From positions 1-14,380 of the forward strand of contig CAYSAG010000116.1 of NCBI GenBank assembly GCA_964428935.1: a DNA stretch of 14,380 bases. Reading direction: 5' to 3'. The position numbers and the translations under genes are program-made. How positions within the stretch are numbered: the stretch's first letter is position 1; the number at the start of each line of letters is the position of its first letter. The notes below the pieces were generated by a model that saw nothing but the letters and a program-made list of their open reading frames with translations, did no database searches and was not told where the DNA came from. The stretch comes from JAADHY01 sp964428935 (GTDB lineage: Bacteria; Planctomycetota; Planctomycetia; Planctomycetales; Planctomycetaceae). Shown piece by piece: positions 1 to 6,927 of this stretch.

Positions 1-226
1 TTTCGGACATGGACGTCTTCCTTCCTGTTGCACCAGCTTTGTCCAAAGACGCACGTCGATTGAAGAACGCAAACGGTGTGTAGCCGTGTCGGCGAAGAGG
101 TCGCCGCTGGCGAGACGTGGCCGCCGACTTGCTTCCGGCTCGACGCCCAGCCGACGGGTCATTGTAGCCGGCTTCGGAACGCTCGCCAGGCGATGGCCGC
201 GACATCGGTTCGGTCCGGCGCGCACG
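1..226. other. Left edge, no assignable gene
   Basis: No gene can be assigned here. A plus-strand frame beginning at base 3 is open for 26 codons and stops at 81-83 (tag). It reads like ordinary protein (SDMDVFLPVAPALSKD) and could be the C-terminal end of a gene entering from the left, but it is too short to identify. Another plus-strand frame starting with GTG at 76 is Arg/Ser/Pro-rich, runs antisense through the cysteine-rich gene at 368-898, and looks like a GC-rich shadow. I see no RNA gene or repeat. The whole stretch from base 1 to the stop of the cysteine-rich gene at 368 holds only this possible tail and the terminator at 227-252. Confidence 0.3.
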
Positions 227-252
227 AAAAAACCGGCGACTGCAGTCGCCGG
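227..252 (-). terminator. Intrinsic terminator of the cysteine-rich gene
   Basis: Read on the minus strand, a perfect 20-base palindrome (plus-strand 233-252, arms CCGGCGACTG and CAGTCGCCGG) is followed directly by six T residues (the A run at 227-232). A GC-rich stem with an immediate U tract is the classic factor-independent terminator. It lies about 115 bases past the stop of the minus-strand gene at 368-898. In the plus direction the stem has no T tract after it, so it should act one way only. No other hairpin in the window has a comparable T tract. Confidence 0.8.
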
Positions 253-367
253 CTTGTAGTCGTTGTTGCCGAGTCGCGGGCTGGCCCGTCCGCCTACACC
301 GCCGACGGCCACTCGACGGACCGCGGTCAACTGCAGCGCGGAAACCTGTGGGCCACTCTGGCCGCGA

Positions 368-898
368 CTACTTCTTCTCGGCCTTGGGAGCAGCCGGGGT
401 CTTCTTCTCGACCTTGGGCGGGGGCGGGGCTGGAGTCTCTTCGTAGGTGGGCTTCTTTGCGGCTTTCGGCTTGGCTTCCTGAACGGGCGGCGCGGGAGCG
501 ACCTTCTGCTGTTCGGCGGGTGCCGGAGGAGCCACCTTCTTCTGCTCCACAGGAGGAGCCCCCGGGGCAACCGACGGAGCTGCACAGGCCGGCTTGGGAG
601 CACAGCAAGTGGGCTTCGGCGCACAGCAGGTGGGAGCCGGCTTGACGCAAGTCGCCGCCGGTTTCGCGCACTTCACCACCACCGGCTTCGCACACGTGGG
701 CCGCGGCTTGCAGCAGTTGAACAAGTTCAGCAGCGGACACCTGGGCCGCGGCCGACAGCACCGCACCTTGACCGGCTTGACACACACCGGCCTCGGCTGG
801 CAGCACTTGACCACCGGCTTGCCGCAGTCGCCAGCGACCGCCCAGTTCCCTACCAGCAGCAAACTCGCAGAAAGCAATGACAGGGTGATGCTTCTCAT
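368..898 (-). CDS. Secreted cysteine/proline-rich repeat protein, function unknown
   Basis: 176 aa. Start chosen at the ATG read from 898, which has GAGGGAGAAGG just upstream; a longer in-frame version would put a polar stretch before the signal peptide. Residues 1-22 form a typical signal peptide (MRSITLSLL, hydrophobic core, AVA before G23), so export is likely. Residues 25-105 hold 17 cysteines, many as CC pairs, in repeats of the form C-C-x-P-R/K-P-x-C with KPV between them (32-42, 47-55, 62-72, 91-105). From about 110 to the end the chain is Ala/Pro/Lys/Glu-rich with repeated KVAP and KVEKK, and is probably disordered. Small exported cysteine-rich proteins of this style occur in planctomycetes; function is unknown. 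Disulfide cross-linking or metal binding would fit, but this is inference. The gene stands alone and ends at the terminator at 227-252. Confidence 0.75.
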   Translation of the reverse strand: MRSITLSLLSASLLLVGNWAVAGDCGKPVVKCCQPRPVCVKPVKVRCCRPRPRCPLLNLFNCCKPRPTCAKPVVVKCAKPAATCVKPAPTCCAPKPTCCAPKPACAAPSVAPGAPPVEQKKVAPPAPAEQQKVAPAPPVQEAKPKAAKKPTYEETPAPPPPKVEKKTPAAPKAEKK

Positions 899-1625
899 GG
901 TCCCTTCTCCCTCTTCACGCGGTGACCGAACAGACACGCCGCGCGACAGGTCAACCCACCGGCAAGTGCGCGACGCACACGCTGGACTTCAGCATGCCCT
1001 GACCGAGCGGTCGGACTCGTGCCGACCCTCCTCTCGGGCTTCACGGCGCAAAAACCATGTTGAACTAACCAGGTTCGTGAATCAAGGCAAAATTTGACGG
1101 TTGAGGAAAATTCAGCAACTTTGCGGGTCAGCCCGGAAAGGCCACGGCAAGCCACGCTCGACGCGGCCGCGACCCCGAGCGGCAGGCGGCGCAGCCGGCG
1201 CTGCGTGGAATCTCCGCCAAGCGGCGGCTCGCGGAGCTCAACAACCCGTCAAATTCAGAGTGGCCGGCCGCGCTGACAAACTGGGGAAGCTCGCTGAAGC
1301 TTGCAGGGCCAAGCCCTTTGCGGAAGGTCCGAAGCGGTTCGCCGCCGGCCGTCGCAGTGACGGTGCAGCTCGTCTGCTGGGCCGGTGTGCGGCGGGCTCG
1401 GACCGGTCCAGTAACGGATGGGCGACTGACGAGCGGGCGGGTCAGGAACGGTCGGGCGGGTGAGGAACAAACGAAGAACACGGCGTCGCCAGCCGCGGTC
1501 CGGTGCTCGTCGCCGCTGTGTCCAGGCTCCGGGGAGCGTGCACCGCCGGCGACGGAGACGCAGGGCGGCTCTCGGTCAGACGGGTCGAACCCCGCTCGAG
1601 TGGCTTCGGCGCACCGCGCCTCGAG
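899..1625. other. 727-base intergenic stretch without a convincing gene
   Basis: This lies between two minus-strand genes. Six-frame reading gives only Arg/Ser/Pro-rich frames with no recognisable domain or good ribosome binding site. Bases 1055-1125 are clearly more AT-rich than their surroundings and lie 160-230 bases upstream of the cysteine-rich gene, so they could hold its promoter, but I could not find a well-spaced -35/-10 pair. A short tandem repeat lies at 1434-1468. The ribosome binding site of the cysteine-rich gene occupies about 902-912. No tRNA, CRISPR or mobile-element signature was seen. Confidence 0.5.
1434..1468. repeat. Short tandem repeat, two copies
   Basis: Two 16-base copies, CGGGCGGGTCAGGAAC (1434-1449) and CGGGCGGGTGAGGAAC (1453-1468), repeat with a 19-base period and one mismatch. 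They lie in non-coding DNA downstream of the thioesterase gene. The unit is G-rich. Function is unknown; it may be a simple slippage product. Confidence 0.6.
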
Positions 1626-2015
1626 TCAGGCGTAGTCGGGCAGCACGTCCGGAATTCGCTGGACTCGCCCTTCACGGTCCACGCACGCCAGCACGCTTTC
1701 TCCCACCGCCAGCAGCTCGCCGTCGCGGAACAACTCGTAGCGGTGCTCCAGTTTCGCGGCCGAGACGCGGACGAGCGTCGTCTTGAGCGTCAGCAGGTCG
1801 TCGTACCTGGCGGGCTTTCGGTACTGACAGCTCAACTTGACGACCACAAAAAAGTACCCCCGTTCCTCCATCTGACGGTAGTCGCCTCCTTGAGCCCGAA
1901 ACAGTTCGGTCCGTCCCATTTCGAAGTAGTTGAAGTAGTTGGAGTGGTGGACGAACCCCATGGCGTCCGTTTCGCAGTAGCGCACGCGGAACTGGATTTC
2001 GTGCTCCCGAATCAT
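1626..2015 (-). CDS. YbgC/4-hydroxybenzoyl-CoA-type hot-dog thioesterase
   Basis: 129 aa, the usual length for a single hot-dog domain. The N-terminal signature is RYCETDAMGFVHHSNYFNYFE (residues 12-32). Asp17 sits exactly where the catalytic aspartate of the 4-hydroxybenzoyl-CoA thioesterase/YbgC family is found, followed by the G-x-V-x-x-x-x-Y helix. The family hydrolyses acyl-CoA thioesters in the cytosol; the substrate here cannot be told. An open frame extends upstream to 2405, but the ATG read from 2015 has GGGAGGT seven bases before it and begins right at the family's first strand, so the shorter form is chosen. The gene is transcribed away from its right-hand neighbour, with a 134-base shared upstream region. 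There is no obvious link to the microcompartment operon. Confidence 0.88.
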   Translation of the reverse strand: MIREHEIQFRVRYCETDAMGFVHHSNYFNYFEMGRTELFRAQGGDYRQMEERGYFFVVVKLSCQYRKPARYDDLLTLKTTLVRVSAAKLEHRYELFRDGELLAVGESVLACVDREGRVQRIPDVLPDYA

Positions 2016-2089
2016 GAAGAGACCTCCCGACCACGTTCGCTGCCGGCTTTGGCGCAAGCGTCGGCCTGCCGCCTTCGAGAAGAACGAAA

Positions 2090-2095
2090 TATAAT
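2090..2095 (+). promoter_or_regulatory. Possible -10 element (TATAAT)
   Basis: A perfect TATAAT stands in the AT-richest spot of the divergent region between the thioesterase and the membrane-anchored protein. It is 55 bases before the GTG at 2150. No good TTGACA-like box lies 16-18 bases upstream, so this is only a weak promoter call. The reverse strand of the same patch (ATTATATTT) could equally serve the thioesterase gene. Confidence 0.3.
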
Positions 2096-2149
2096 CCACC
2101 GAAGCGCCGGTCGCAGCCGTGTACGCTGCCGGGCGCGGGTCGTGCGTTT

Positions 2150-3307
2150 GTGTTGGGGCCGGCAGGGGTGAGCGAGACGTCGGTGAGCGGAAAACGAGAG
2201 CGCACTGCAGAAGCAACACCAACCGGAGACGTTCGGAGCTCCGGCCGGTTGCTCCGTTCGCTAGGCGGCTGGACTTGCTCGCGACGTCGGCCATTTCAGC
2301 CGGCCGGCAACCTTTCGAGCGTCCGCCGACGGCCTGCCGCCAGGCTGGTAGCCGTGACTCTTTGGCTGCCGCTGGTCGTCGCCTGGTGCTGGTCCCTTTC
2401 GGCAAATGCTGTCGCAGCGTCTACCGACCGCACGGCCAGCCGGTCGGGCTCGGCCACGGACCGCTCCACGCAGGACGGCGACGCGGAAGCAACTGGCCTC
2501 GCAGCGGCAACCGCCGACCCCGCGGCGCTCGACCCGAAAATGCTCCGAGCGGTGGTCGACCCACGCTACGGCCTGAAGACGCTCGGGGTGCGACCGGAAG
2601 AGCGGGAAGCGTACTACTACGTGCTGCACAAGGCCAGCACGGTCGACCCAAAGCTGTTGCGACAGGCCGCTCGGCGGTTCCAGGACCGGCGCCGGGCGCG
2701 TTTTCCGGACCGACGCGTCCGCGAGGACCCGAACGTTCCGTTTCCCGTCTTCGTCGACCTGTACCGGTGCTCGAACCAGCCCCACGTCTACCTGGGCAAG
2801 CCGGTCACCGTGGAGGGGCACGTTCGACTGCTGCGTCAAATGACGGCCGGCCGCAACCGCTACGGAATCCGAACCCTCTACGAAGCGTGGCTCTACACGC
2901 CCGACTCACAGTCCAACCCGATTTGCGTGGTGTGCACCGAGCTGCCGGGCGGGATGCTCGAGGCCTTCGCGCGGTCGCCCTCACACGTGCTGGACGGTGT
3001 CAGTGCGACCGGCTATTTTTTCAAGTACATGGTCTACCGGGCTCAAGACGCTTACCGGTTCGCTCCGCTCATTCTGGCCGGACGCTTGCAGTGGCAAGGC
3101 CAGCGGCGAGAGGGCGGCGGTGTGGAGCCCGTCTGGACGGTTTGGGAGGTCGTTCTGGCGGCCGCGGCGGGGGCGGCCCTGTTGACTGGACTGCTCGTGT
3201 GGTCCGAGCGGCGGCGCCGGGCGAAAAGACGTGCACTCGGTTCGCCGCCCGTCGACGGCTCGGCGGACGACCCGCAGGCTGACGGGACGTCGGGCGAGCG
3301 GGCGTAG
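2150..3307 (+). CDS. Membrane-anchored protein of unknown function
   Basis: 385 aa from the GTG at 2150. The start is uncertain: the first ~60 residues are Arg/Ser-rich and low in complexity, and an in-frame TTG at 2249 with GGAG ahead of it is an alternative. A hydrophobic segment at 66-82 (LVAVTLWLPLVVAWCW) followed by ANAVAA looks like a signal peptide or anchor. Residues 125-320 form a globular region beginning DPKMLRAVVDPRYGLKTLG and including the compact, probably beta-rich stretch YLGKPVTVEGHVRLL. A second membrane helix at about 331-351 is followed by an Arg/Lys-rich cytoplasmic-type tail. The layout suggests a type I membrane protein with its middle domain outside the cytoplasm. I recognise no catalytic motif. 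Proteins of this style are common hypotheticals in planctomycetes. The next gene, purN, follows after 151 bases. Confidence 0.75.
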   Translation: MLGPAGVSETSVSGKRERTAEATPTGDVRSSGRLLRSLGGWTCSRRRPFQPAGNLSSVRRRPAARLVAVTLWLPLVVAWCWSLSANAVAASTDRTASRSGSATDRSTQDGDAEATGLAAATADPAALDPKMLRAVVDPRYGLKTLGVRPEEREAYYYVLHKASTVDPKLLRQAARRFQDRRRARFPDRRVREDPNVPFPVFVDLYRCSNQPHVYLGKPVTVEGHVRLLRQMTAGRNRYGIRTLYEAWLYTPDSQSNPICVVCTELPGGMLEAFARSPSHVLDGVSATGYFFKYMVYRAQDAYRFAPLILAGRLQWQGQRREGGGVEPVWTVWEVVLAAAAGAALLTGLLVWSERRRRAKRRALGSPPVDGSADDPQADGTSGERA

Positions 3308-3458
3308 CCGGCTCCGGAGACCGCCGACACTGACGCTCCAAGCCGGCTCACACGAGCTGCCGGGCAGACGGCCCGGTGTGGCTGTTGGTCGCGGCGGGTG
3401 ACCTCCAGACCGACGCCTGTCACGTTGAGGGTTCAGCTGAAACGAAAGACCACCGACC

Positions 3459-4118
3459 ATGAAAGGCGTTCTGGCAAACCCTTGTCCGCTCGACCGGCCG
3501 ATTCGTCTGGGCGTGCTCATTTCCGGTGGCGGGACGACCCTTCAGAACTTCATCGACCGAATTGCCGACGGCCGGCTGCAGGCCGAAATTCCGCTGGTCG
3601 TCGCCAGCCGCGCCGACTGCGGCGGAATCGAGCGGGCTCGAAAAGCGGGCTTGAGCTGCCACGTGGTGGCGCGGCGGGAATGTTCGTCCCTCGAGGATTT
3701 CAGCGACCGAATTTTCGACTTGTGCCGCCGGGCCGAGGTGGACTTGGTGACGCTGGCCGGGTTCTTGGCTCTGGTTCGCATTCCGGACGACTTTCACTTG
3801 CGTGTCATGAACATTCACCCGGCGTTGATTCCGGCATTTTGCGGCAAGGGGTTCTACGGGCACCGAGTCCACGAGGCGGTCTTGAAACGCGGGTGTAAAG
3901 TGAGCGGGTGCACGGTCCACTTTGCCGACAACGAGTACGACCACGGGCCGATCATTCTGCAAAAGGTCGTCCCGGTGTTGGACGACGACACACCAGACTC
4001 CCTGGCCGCTCGGGTGTTCGAACAAGAGTGCGAAGCCTACCCGGAGGCGATTGAGCTTTTCGCGCAAGCCCGCTTGCGGGTCGAGGGAACCTGGGTCCGC
4101 ATTCTACCGGCTCGCTGA
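3459..4118 (+). CDS. purN: Phosphoribosylglycinamide formyltransferase
   Basis: 219 aa, normal for PurN. It transfers a formyl group from 10-formyltetrahydrofolate to GAR, the third step of purine synthesis, in the cytosol. Visible signatures: LGVLISGGGTTLQNFID (residues 17-33), the nucleotide/GAR-binding loop; VTLAGFLALV (97-106); MNIHPALIPAF (117-127) with Asn118 and His120; and FADNEYDHGPIILQ (155-168) with Asp161. These match the Asn-His-Asp catalytic set of E. coli PurN (106, 108, 144). The loop has GGGTT where E. coli has GNGSN. The ATG at 3459 has only a weak purine-rich site (GAAAG) upstream. The first ~14 residues before the core strand are a short N-terminal extension. No other purine gene is adjacent. 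Confidence 0.95.
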   Translation: MKGVLANPCPLDRPIRLGVLISGGGTTLQNFIDRIADGRLQAEIPLVVASRADCGGIERARKAGLSCHVVARRECSSLEDFSDRIFDLCRRAEVDLVTLAGFLALVRIPDDFHLRVMNIHPALIPAFCGKGFYGHRVHEAVLKRGCKVSGCTVHFADNEYDHGPIILQKVVPVLDDDTPDSLAARVFEQECEAYPEAIELFAQARLRVEGTWVRILPAR

Positions 4119-4542
4119 CCGCACGGCGTGAGACGGTCTCGGCCTGCACGCCCGTTTGTCTCTTCCTTCGAGCGGGACCGTGTGGCCGGCAACTGGTTCG
4201 GGCAAACCCGTCGACGGCTCGCCCCGAACAGGCCCTTCCCGAGACACGCTCGGCCCGCCGACTCGCTTTCGAGAAAACGCGCCGCTGGTTCTGCCGGCCT
4301 CGAATCGGCTGTGGTTTCGCCTCGGTACACGGCGCTCCGGTCGCACGACCCGAAGAGAGCGCAGGCACCGAGGCTCGTCGACGGGCACTCGGGCTCGAGC
4401 GAGAGCGGCTTGTCGCAAAGGCGGCATTCGGGCTGGTCCAAGGCGACCGGCAGTCTCTGTACACACGGGAATCGCTACCCGCTCCTGTCGGGACTGACGG
4501 CACTTTCCTGTTGGCCGCGCCAGACCGGTCGGATTTGGAAGA

Positions 4543-4562
4543 TTCTGCGCGATCCTGCAGAA
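4543..4562. promoter_or_regulatory. Candidate operator: inverted repeat upstream of the regulator promoter
   Basis: TTCTGC and GCAGAA form perfect 6-base arms around an 8-base centre (20 bases in all), ending 16 bases before the candidate -35 box. Size and position suit a dimeric repressor such as the DeoR-family protein encoded just downstream, which would then control itself and the operon. Binding by that protein is inferred, not shown. Confidence 0.4.
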
Positions 4563-4578
4563 AGTTTGGCCGGAGGCG

Positions 4579-4607
4579 TTGAACTTCGTGCCCAGAGCTG
4601 GCATAAA
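4579..4607 (+). promoter_or_regulatory. Candidate sigma-70-type promoter of the BMC operon
   Basis: TTGAAC (4579-4584), 17 bases, then CATAAA (4602-4607). Each box matches the housekeeping consensus at 4 of 6 positions, and the spacing is ideal. It sits in a local AT-rich patch in an otherwise GC-rich region. Transcription would begin near 4614, giving a leader of about 35 bases before the regulator's ATG at 4649. A strong ribosome binding site, AAAGGAGG, stands at 4637-4644. Confidence 0.5.
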
Positions 4608-4648
4608 TAAGTCAGTTAAGTTCGAGACCGGGCAGGAAAGGAGGTTCG

Positions 4649-5398
4649 ATGCTGCCAGAGCAACGTCGAGAGCGGATTTTGCAGGTTGTCGAGCAGAAGG
4701 GCTATGTGACGCTACAGGAACTGGTTAGCGAAGTTGGCGTCAGTGAGTCGACCGTTCGGCGGGATTTGGAATATCTTGAAGGAATTCGACAGGTTCGTCG
4801 AACTCGTGGTGGAGCGGCTTACGTGGGCGAGTCGCTGACGGCGTTTGAGGACCGTCGGATGCGGGCGCTGCCGCAGAAGCAGCGAATCGCCAGGAAAGTG
4901 GCTGAGCTGGTCGCTCCAGGCGAAGCGGTCCTGATGGATGGGGGAACCACGACGCTGGAAGTTGCTCGTCAACTGCTGAGCAAACCGCTCCAAATCGTCA
5001 CCAATTCGTTGCCTATCGTAAACTTGGTCGTCAATCAGCCGCAGATCGAGCTGATCGTGATTGGCGGGTACTTGTACCCGAAGACGGGCGTGGCCTTGGG
5101 GCCGCATGCCGAGCAAATGTTGGAAAGCCTTCACGCTAGACGGCTGATCATGAGCGTGGGCGGCATTACCGAGCGAGGGCTTTTCAACAGCAACGCCCTG
5201 CTGGTGGCCACGGAACGCCGAATGATGCAGGCGGCGGACGAAGTGGTCGTGGTCGCCGACAGCAGCAAGTTCGGCCACACCGCTCTGGCCCACCTTTGCC
5301 CTTTGGATGCCGTTGATTGTTTGGTTGTCGACCCTGGCATCCCGGACGAGTGGAAGCAGAAGGTGGAGGCGGCGGGCGTTCGGTTGATCATTGCGTGA
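4649..5398 (+). CDS. DeoR-family transcriptional regulator
   Basis: 249 aa, the standard DeoR length. The N-terminal winged helix-turn-helix spans residues 1-58, with VSEVGVSESTVRRDLEYLE (26-44) as the recognition unit. The C-terminal sugar-phosphate sensor domain shows MDGGTTTLEVARQL (96-109), IVTNSLPIVNLV (116-127), IVIGGYLYPKTG (136-147) and VVVADSSKFG (200-209, Lys207). The family mostly represses sugar catabolic genes and is released by a phosphorylated sugar; here a fucose- or rhamnose-derived phosphate is the natural guess. ATG at 4649 follows AAAGGAGG by four bases. It opens the operon, and pduL begins 39 bases after its stop. Its bases look more AT-rich and its codons more mixed than those of the neighbours. 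PV-type BMC loci are known to carry a DeoR regulator. Confidence 0.93.
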   Translation: MLPEQRRERILQVVEQKGYVTLQELVSEVGVSESTVRRDLEYLEGIRQVRRTRGGAAYVGESLTAFEDRRMRALPQKQRIARKVAELVAPGEAVLMDGGTTTLEVARQLLSKPLQIVTNSLPIVNLVVNQPQIELIVIGGYLYPKTGVALGPHAEQMLESLHARRLIMSVGGITERGLFNSNALLVATERRMMQAADEVVVVADSSKFGHTALAHLCPLDAVDCLVVDPGIPDEWKQKVEAAGVRLIIA

Positions 5399-5437
5399 CA
5401 ACGGGTCTGGAAAAGGAACGAAGACGGAACGCGAACC

Positions 5438-6148
5438 ATGTCGACCACAGCGCTGGGGTACTCACGGGCGGAGGTCGAACGCATCGTTCGAGACGTGCTG
5501 CTCCGACACCTGACCGACGGCCGGTCGCAGGTGCGTCGAAAGCCGAATCCGCTGGTCGTCAACATTTCCGCTCGACACGTACACCTGTCGCCCGAGCACT
5601 TGGAAATCCTTTTCGGCAAGGGGGCGGAGCTGACGGTTTACCGGTGGCTCTACCAAGAGGGGTACTTCGCTGCGGAGCAGACGGTGGCCGTGGTCGGACC
5701 TCGGCGTCGCATGTTGCCGAACGTCCGGGTGCTGGGACCGTGTCGGGGGGAGTCGCAGGTGGAGTTGGCTTTCACGGACGCCATTTCGTTGGGAATCGAC
5801 GCGCCGGTCCGCATTAGCGGGGACCACCGCGACACGCCGGGGTGCATTCTTGTCGGCCCAAAAGGCGTAGTCGAGCTGAAGAGGGGTGTCATTCGGGCCA
5901 TGCGGCACGTCCACATGGGGCCGGCGGACATGGAGTACTACGGAGTGCAGGACGGAGACGTCATGCACTTGCGGGTGGAGTCGCCGGGCTGCACGACGGT
6001 CTTGGAGGACTTGGTCGTGCGCGGCGGCGAAAAGATCAAACTGGAAGTCCACTTGGACACGGACGAGGGGAACGCCGTCAACATCGAGCACGCGACGCGG
6101 GTCGAGCTTTACAAGCCCGACGGGTGTTCGTGCTCGAGGAAGAAGTAG
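5438..6148 (+). CDS. pduL: Phosphate propanoyltransferase PduL (BMC phosphotransacylase)
   Basis: 236 aa. It exchanges CoA and phosphate on an acyl group; here probably lactyl-CoA to lactyl-phosphate in the compartment lumen, recycling CoA for the aldehyde dehydrogenase. Residues 8-24 (YSRAEVERIVRDVLLRH) form an amphipathic helix followed by a polar linker, a typical encapsulation peptide. The PduL double barrel follows. Likely zinc ligands are visible: SARHVHLS (His47, His49), Glu109, RHVHMG (His157, His159) and HLDTDEGNA (His205), matching the pattern of structurally known PduL. The phosphate-binding arginine motif is probably within GPRRRMLPNVRVLGP (87-101). The C-terminus is Cys/Lys-rich (CSCSRKK), which is unusual but short. 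Start ATG 5438 has only a weak GGAAC upstream, but the encapsulation helix begins right after it. Confidence 0.95.
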   Translation: MSTTALGYSRAEVERIVRDVLLRHLTDGRSQVRRKPNPLVVNISARHVHLSPEHLEILFGKGAELTVYRWLYQEGYFAAEQTVAVVGPRRRMLPNVRVLGPCRGESQVELAFTDAISLGIDAPVRISGDHRDTPGCILVGPKGVVELKRGVIRAMRHVHMGPADMEYYGVQDGDVMHLRVESPGCTTVLEDLVVRGGEKIKLEVHLDTDEGNAVNIEHATRVELYKPDGCSCSRKK

Positions 6149-6244
6149 CGTGGTTTCGAGTCGTGCCGCCGGCGGTTCGGCTTTCCGACCGCTCGGCGTG
6201 TCACGGTGTTTTGAGGGCTAGTTTCAGTTCAGGGGGATCAGCCC

Positions 6245-6538
6245 ATGGCGAAAGCGATGGAAGCGTTGGGAATGGTCGAGACGCGGGGGTTGGTGGCTTT
6301 GATTGAAGCCGCGGACGCCATGCTGAAAGCCGCCAACGTCCAGATGATCGGATGGGAGAAGGTGGGCAGCGGGCTGGTGACGGTGTTTGTGGTGGGCGAC
6401 GTGGCGGCCGTCAAGGCGGCTGTCGACGCCGGTGCCAGCTCGGCCTCGAAAGTGGGCGAGGTGGTTAGCGTGCAGGTGATTCCGCGTCCGCACGAGGAGT
6501 TGGCGGGCATTCTGCCTGCGGCCAAGACGCAGAAGTAG
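6245..6538 (+). CDS. BMC-H shell protein 1 (hexamer, Pfam BMC domain)
   Basis: 97 aa, a single BMC domain. It forms hexagonal tiles of the shell facets. Signatures: MEALGMVETRGLVALIEAADAM from residue 5, with the edge lysine of the family at 28 in MLKAANV; the pore loop WEKVGSGLVTV with GSG at 41-43; VGDVAAVKAAVDAG (50-63); and VIPRPHEEL (79-87). A 10-residue tail (LPAAKTQK and preceding bases) follows the PRPH motif. ATG 6245 has AGGGGGATC before it. It is 96 bases after pduL and 117 bases before the second BMC-H gene. A GC-rich palindrome follows 22 bases after the stop. Confidence 0.97.
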   Translation: MAKAMEALGMVETRGLVALIEAADAMLKAANVQMIGWEKVGSGLVTVFVVGDVAAVKAAVDAGASSASKVGEVVSVQVIPRPHEELAGILPAAKTQK

Positions 6539-6559
6539 TGGTAACGGCCGGGCGGCGCA

Positions 6560-6571
6560 GACCGGCCGGTC
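6560..6571 (+). promoter_or_regulatory. Palindrome behind BMC-H1 (possible RNA hairpin)
   Basis: GACCGGCCGGTC is a perfect 12-base palindrome. A stronger alternative stem pairs CGGCCGG (6545-6551) with CCGGCCG (6562-6568) around a 10-base loop. Neither has a following T tract, so it is not an intrinsic terminator. It begins soon after the BMC-H1 stop and resembles the element behind BMC-H2. A role in transcript stability or processing is inference; chance is possible in such GC-rich DNA. Confidence 0.35.
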
Positions 6572-6655
6572 CGGCCGAGCTTGGCGTGAGGAATGCCGGC
6601 GAGAAGTAAACCCACCAACGCGGAAACAGCTTTTCGAGGACAGGACGAGGAGACA

Positions 6656-6925
6656 ATGAGCGGAGAAGCCATTGGATTGATCGAAACACGCGGCCTGGTC
6701 GCGCAGGTCGAAGCCTCGGACGCCATGCTGAAAGCGGCGAACGTGACGCTGGTTGGGCAAATCCAGATTGGCGGCGGGTTGGTCACCACGGTCGTCAAAG
6801 GCGACGTCGGCTCGGTCCGCGCCGCCGTGGACGCGGGGGCTGCGGCAGCGTCGCGGGTTGGCGAGCTGATCAGTGCGCACGTCATTCCGCGGCCGGCGCC
6901 GGGGCTGACGGAAAATTTCGTCTAA
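6656..6925 (+). CDS. BMC-H shell protein 2 (hexamer, Pfam BMC domain)
   Basis: 89 aa, a single BMC domain, the second hexameric facet protein. ATG 6656 is chosen because GAGGAG lies four bases before it and the BMC fold starts at once (EAIGLIETRGLVAQVEASDAM). An in-frame upstream extension to 6593 adds residues foreign to the family. The pore loop reads QIQIGGGLVTT, with GGG at 39-41 instead of the GSG of BMC-H1, so the two hexamers should differ in pore lining. KGDVGSVRAAVDAG (48-61) and HVIPRPAPGL (75-84) complete the fold. The protein is strikingly similar to BMC-H1 through MLKAANV, consistent with gene duplication. The acetate-kinase-like gene begins 74 bases later. Confidence 0.97.
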   Translation: MSGEAIGLIETRGLVAQVEASDAMLKAANVTLVGQIQIGGGLVTTVVKGDVGSVRAAVDAGAAAASRVGELISAHVIPRPAPGLTENFV

Positions 6926-6927
6926 GG

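Larger units (their letters stand above)
4119..4648. other. 530-base leader region ahead of the BMC operon
   Basis: No convincing gene. Frames on both strands are Arg/Ser-rich and unlike the neighbouring proteins. A minus-strand frame (4037-4441) opens with a Cys-x-x-Cys-containing stretch but continues antisense into purN and has no domain I recognise. A small GAGAC-G-GTCTC inverted repeat lies just after purN without a T tract. The last ~110 bases turn AT-rich and carry an inverted repeat (4543-4562), a promoter-like pair (4579-4607) and the ribosome binding site of the regulator gene. Confidence 0.5.

Noticed and set aside
4037..4441. Minus-strand frame opening with a C-x-x-C-containing stretch (ECRLCDKPL), possible small zinc-binding protein
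   Set aside because: It runs antisense into purN, has no clear ribosome binding site, and after the first ~40 residues becomes Arg/Ser-rich without domain character.
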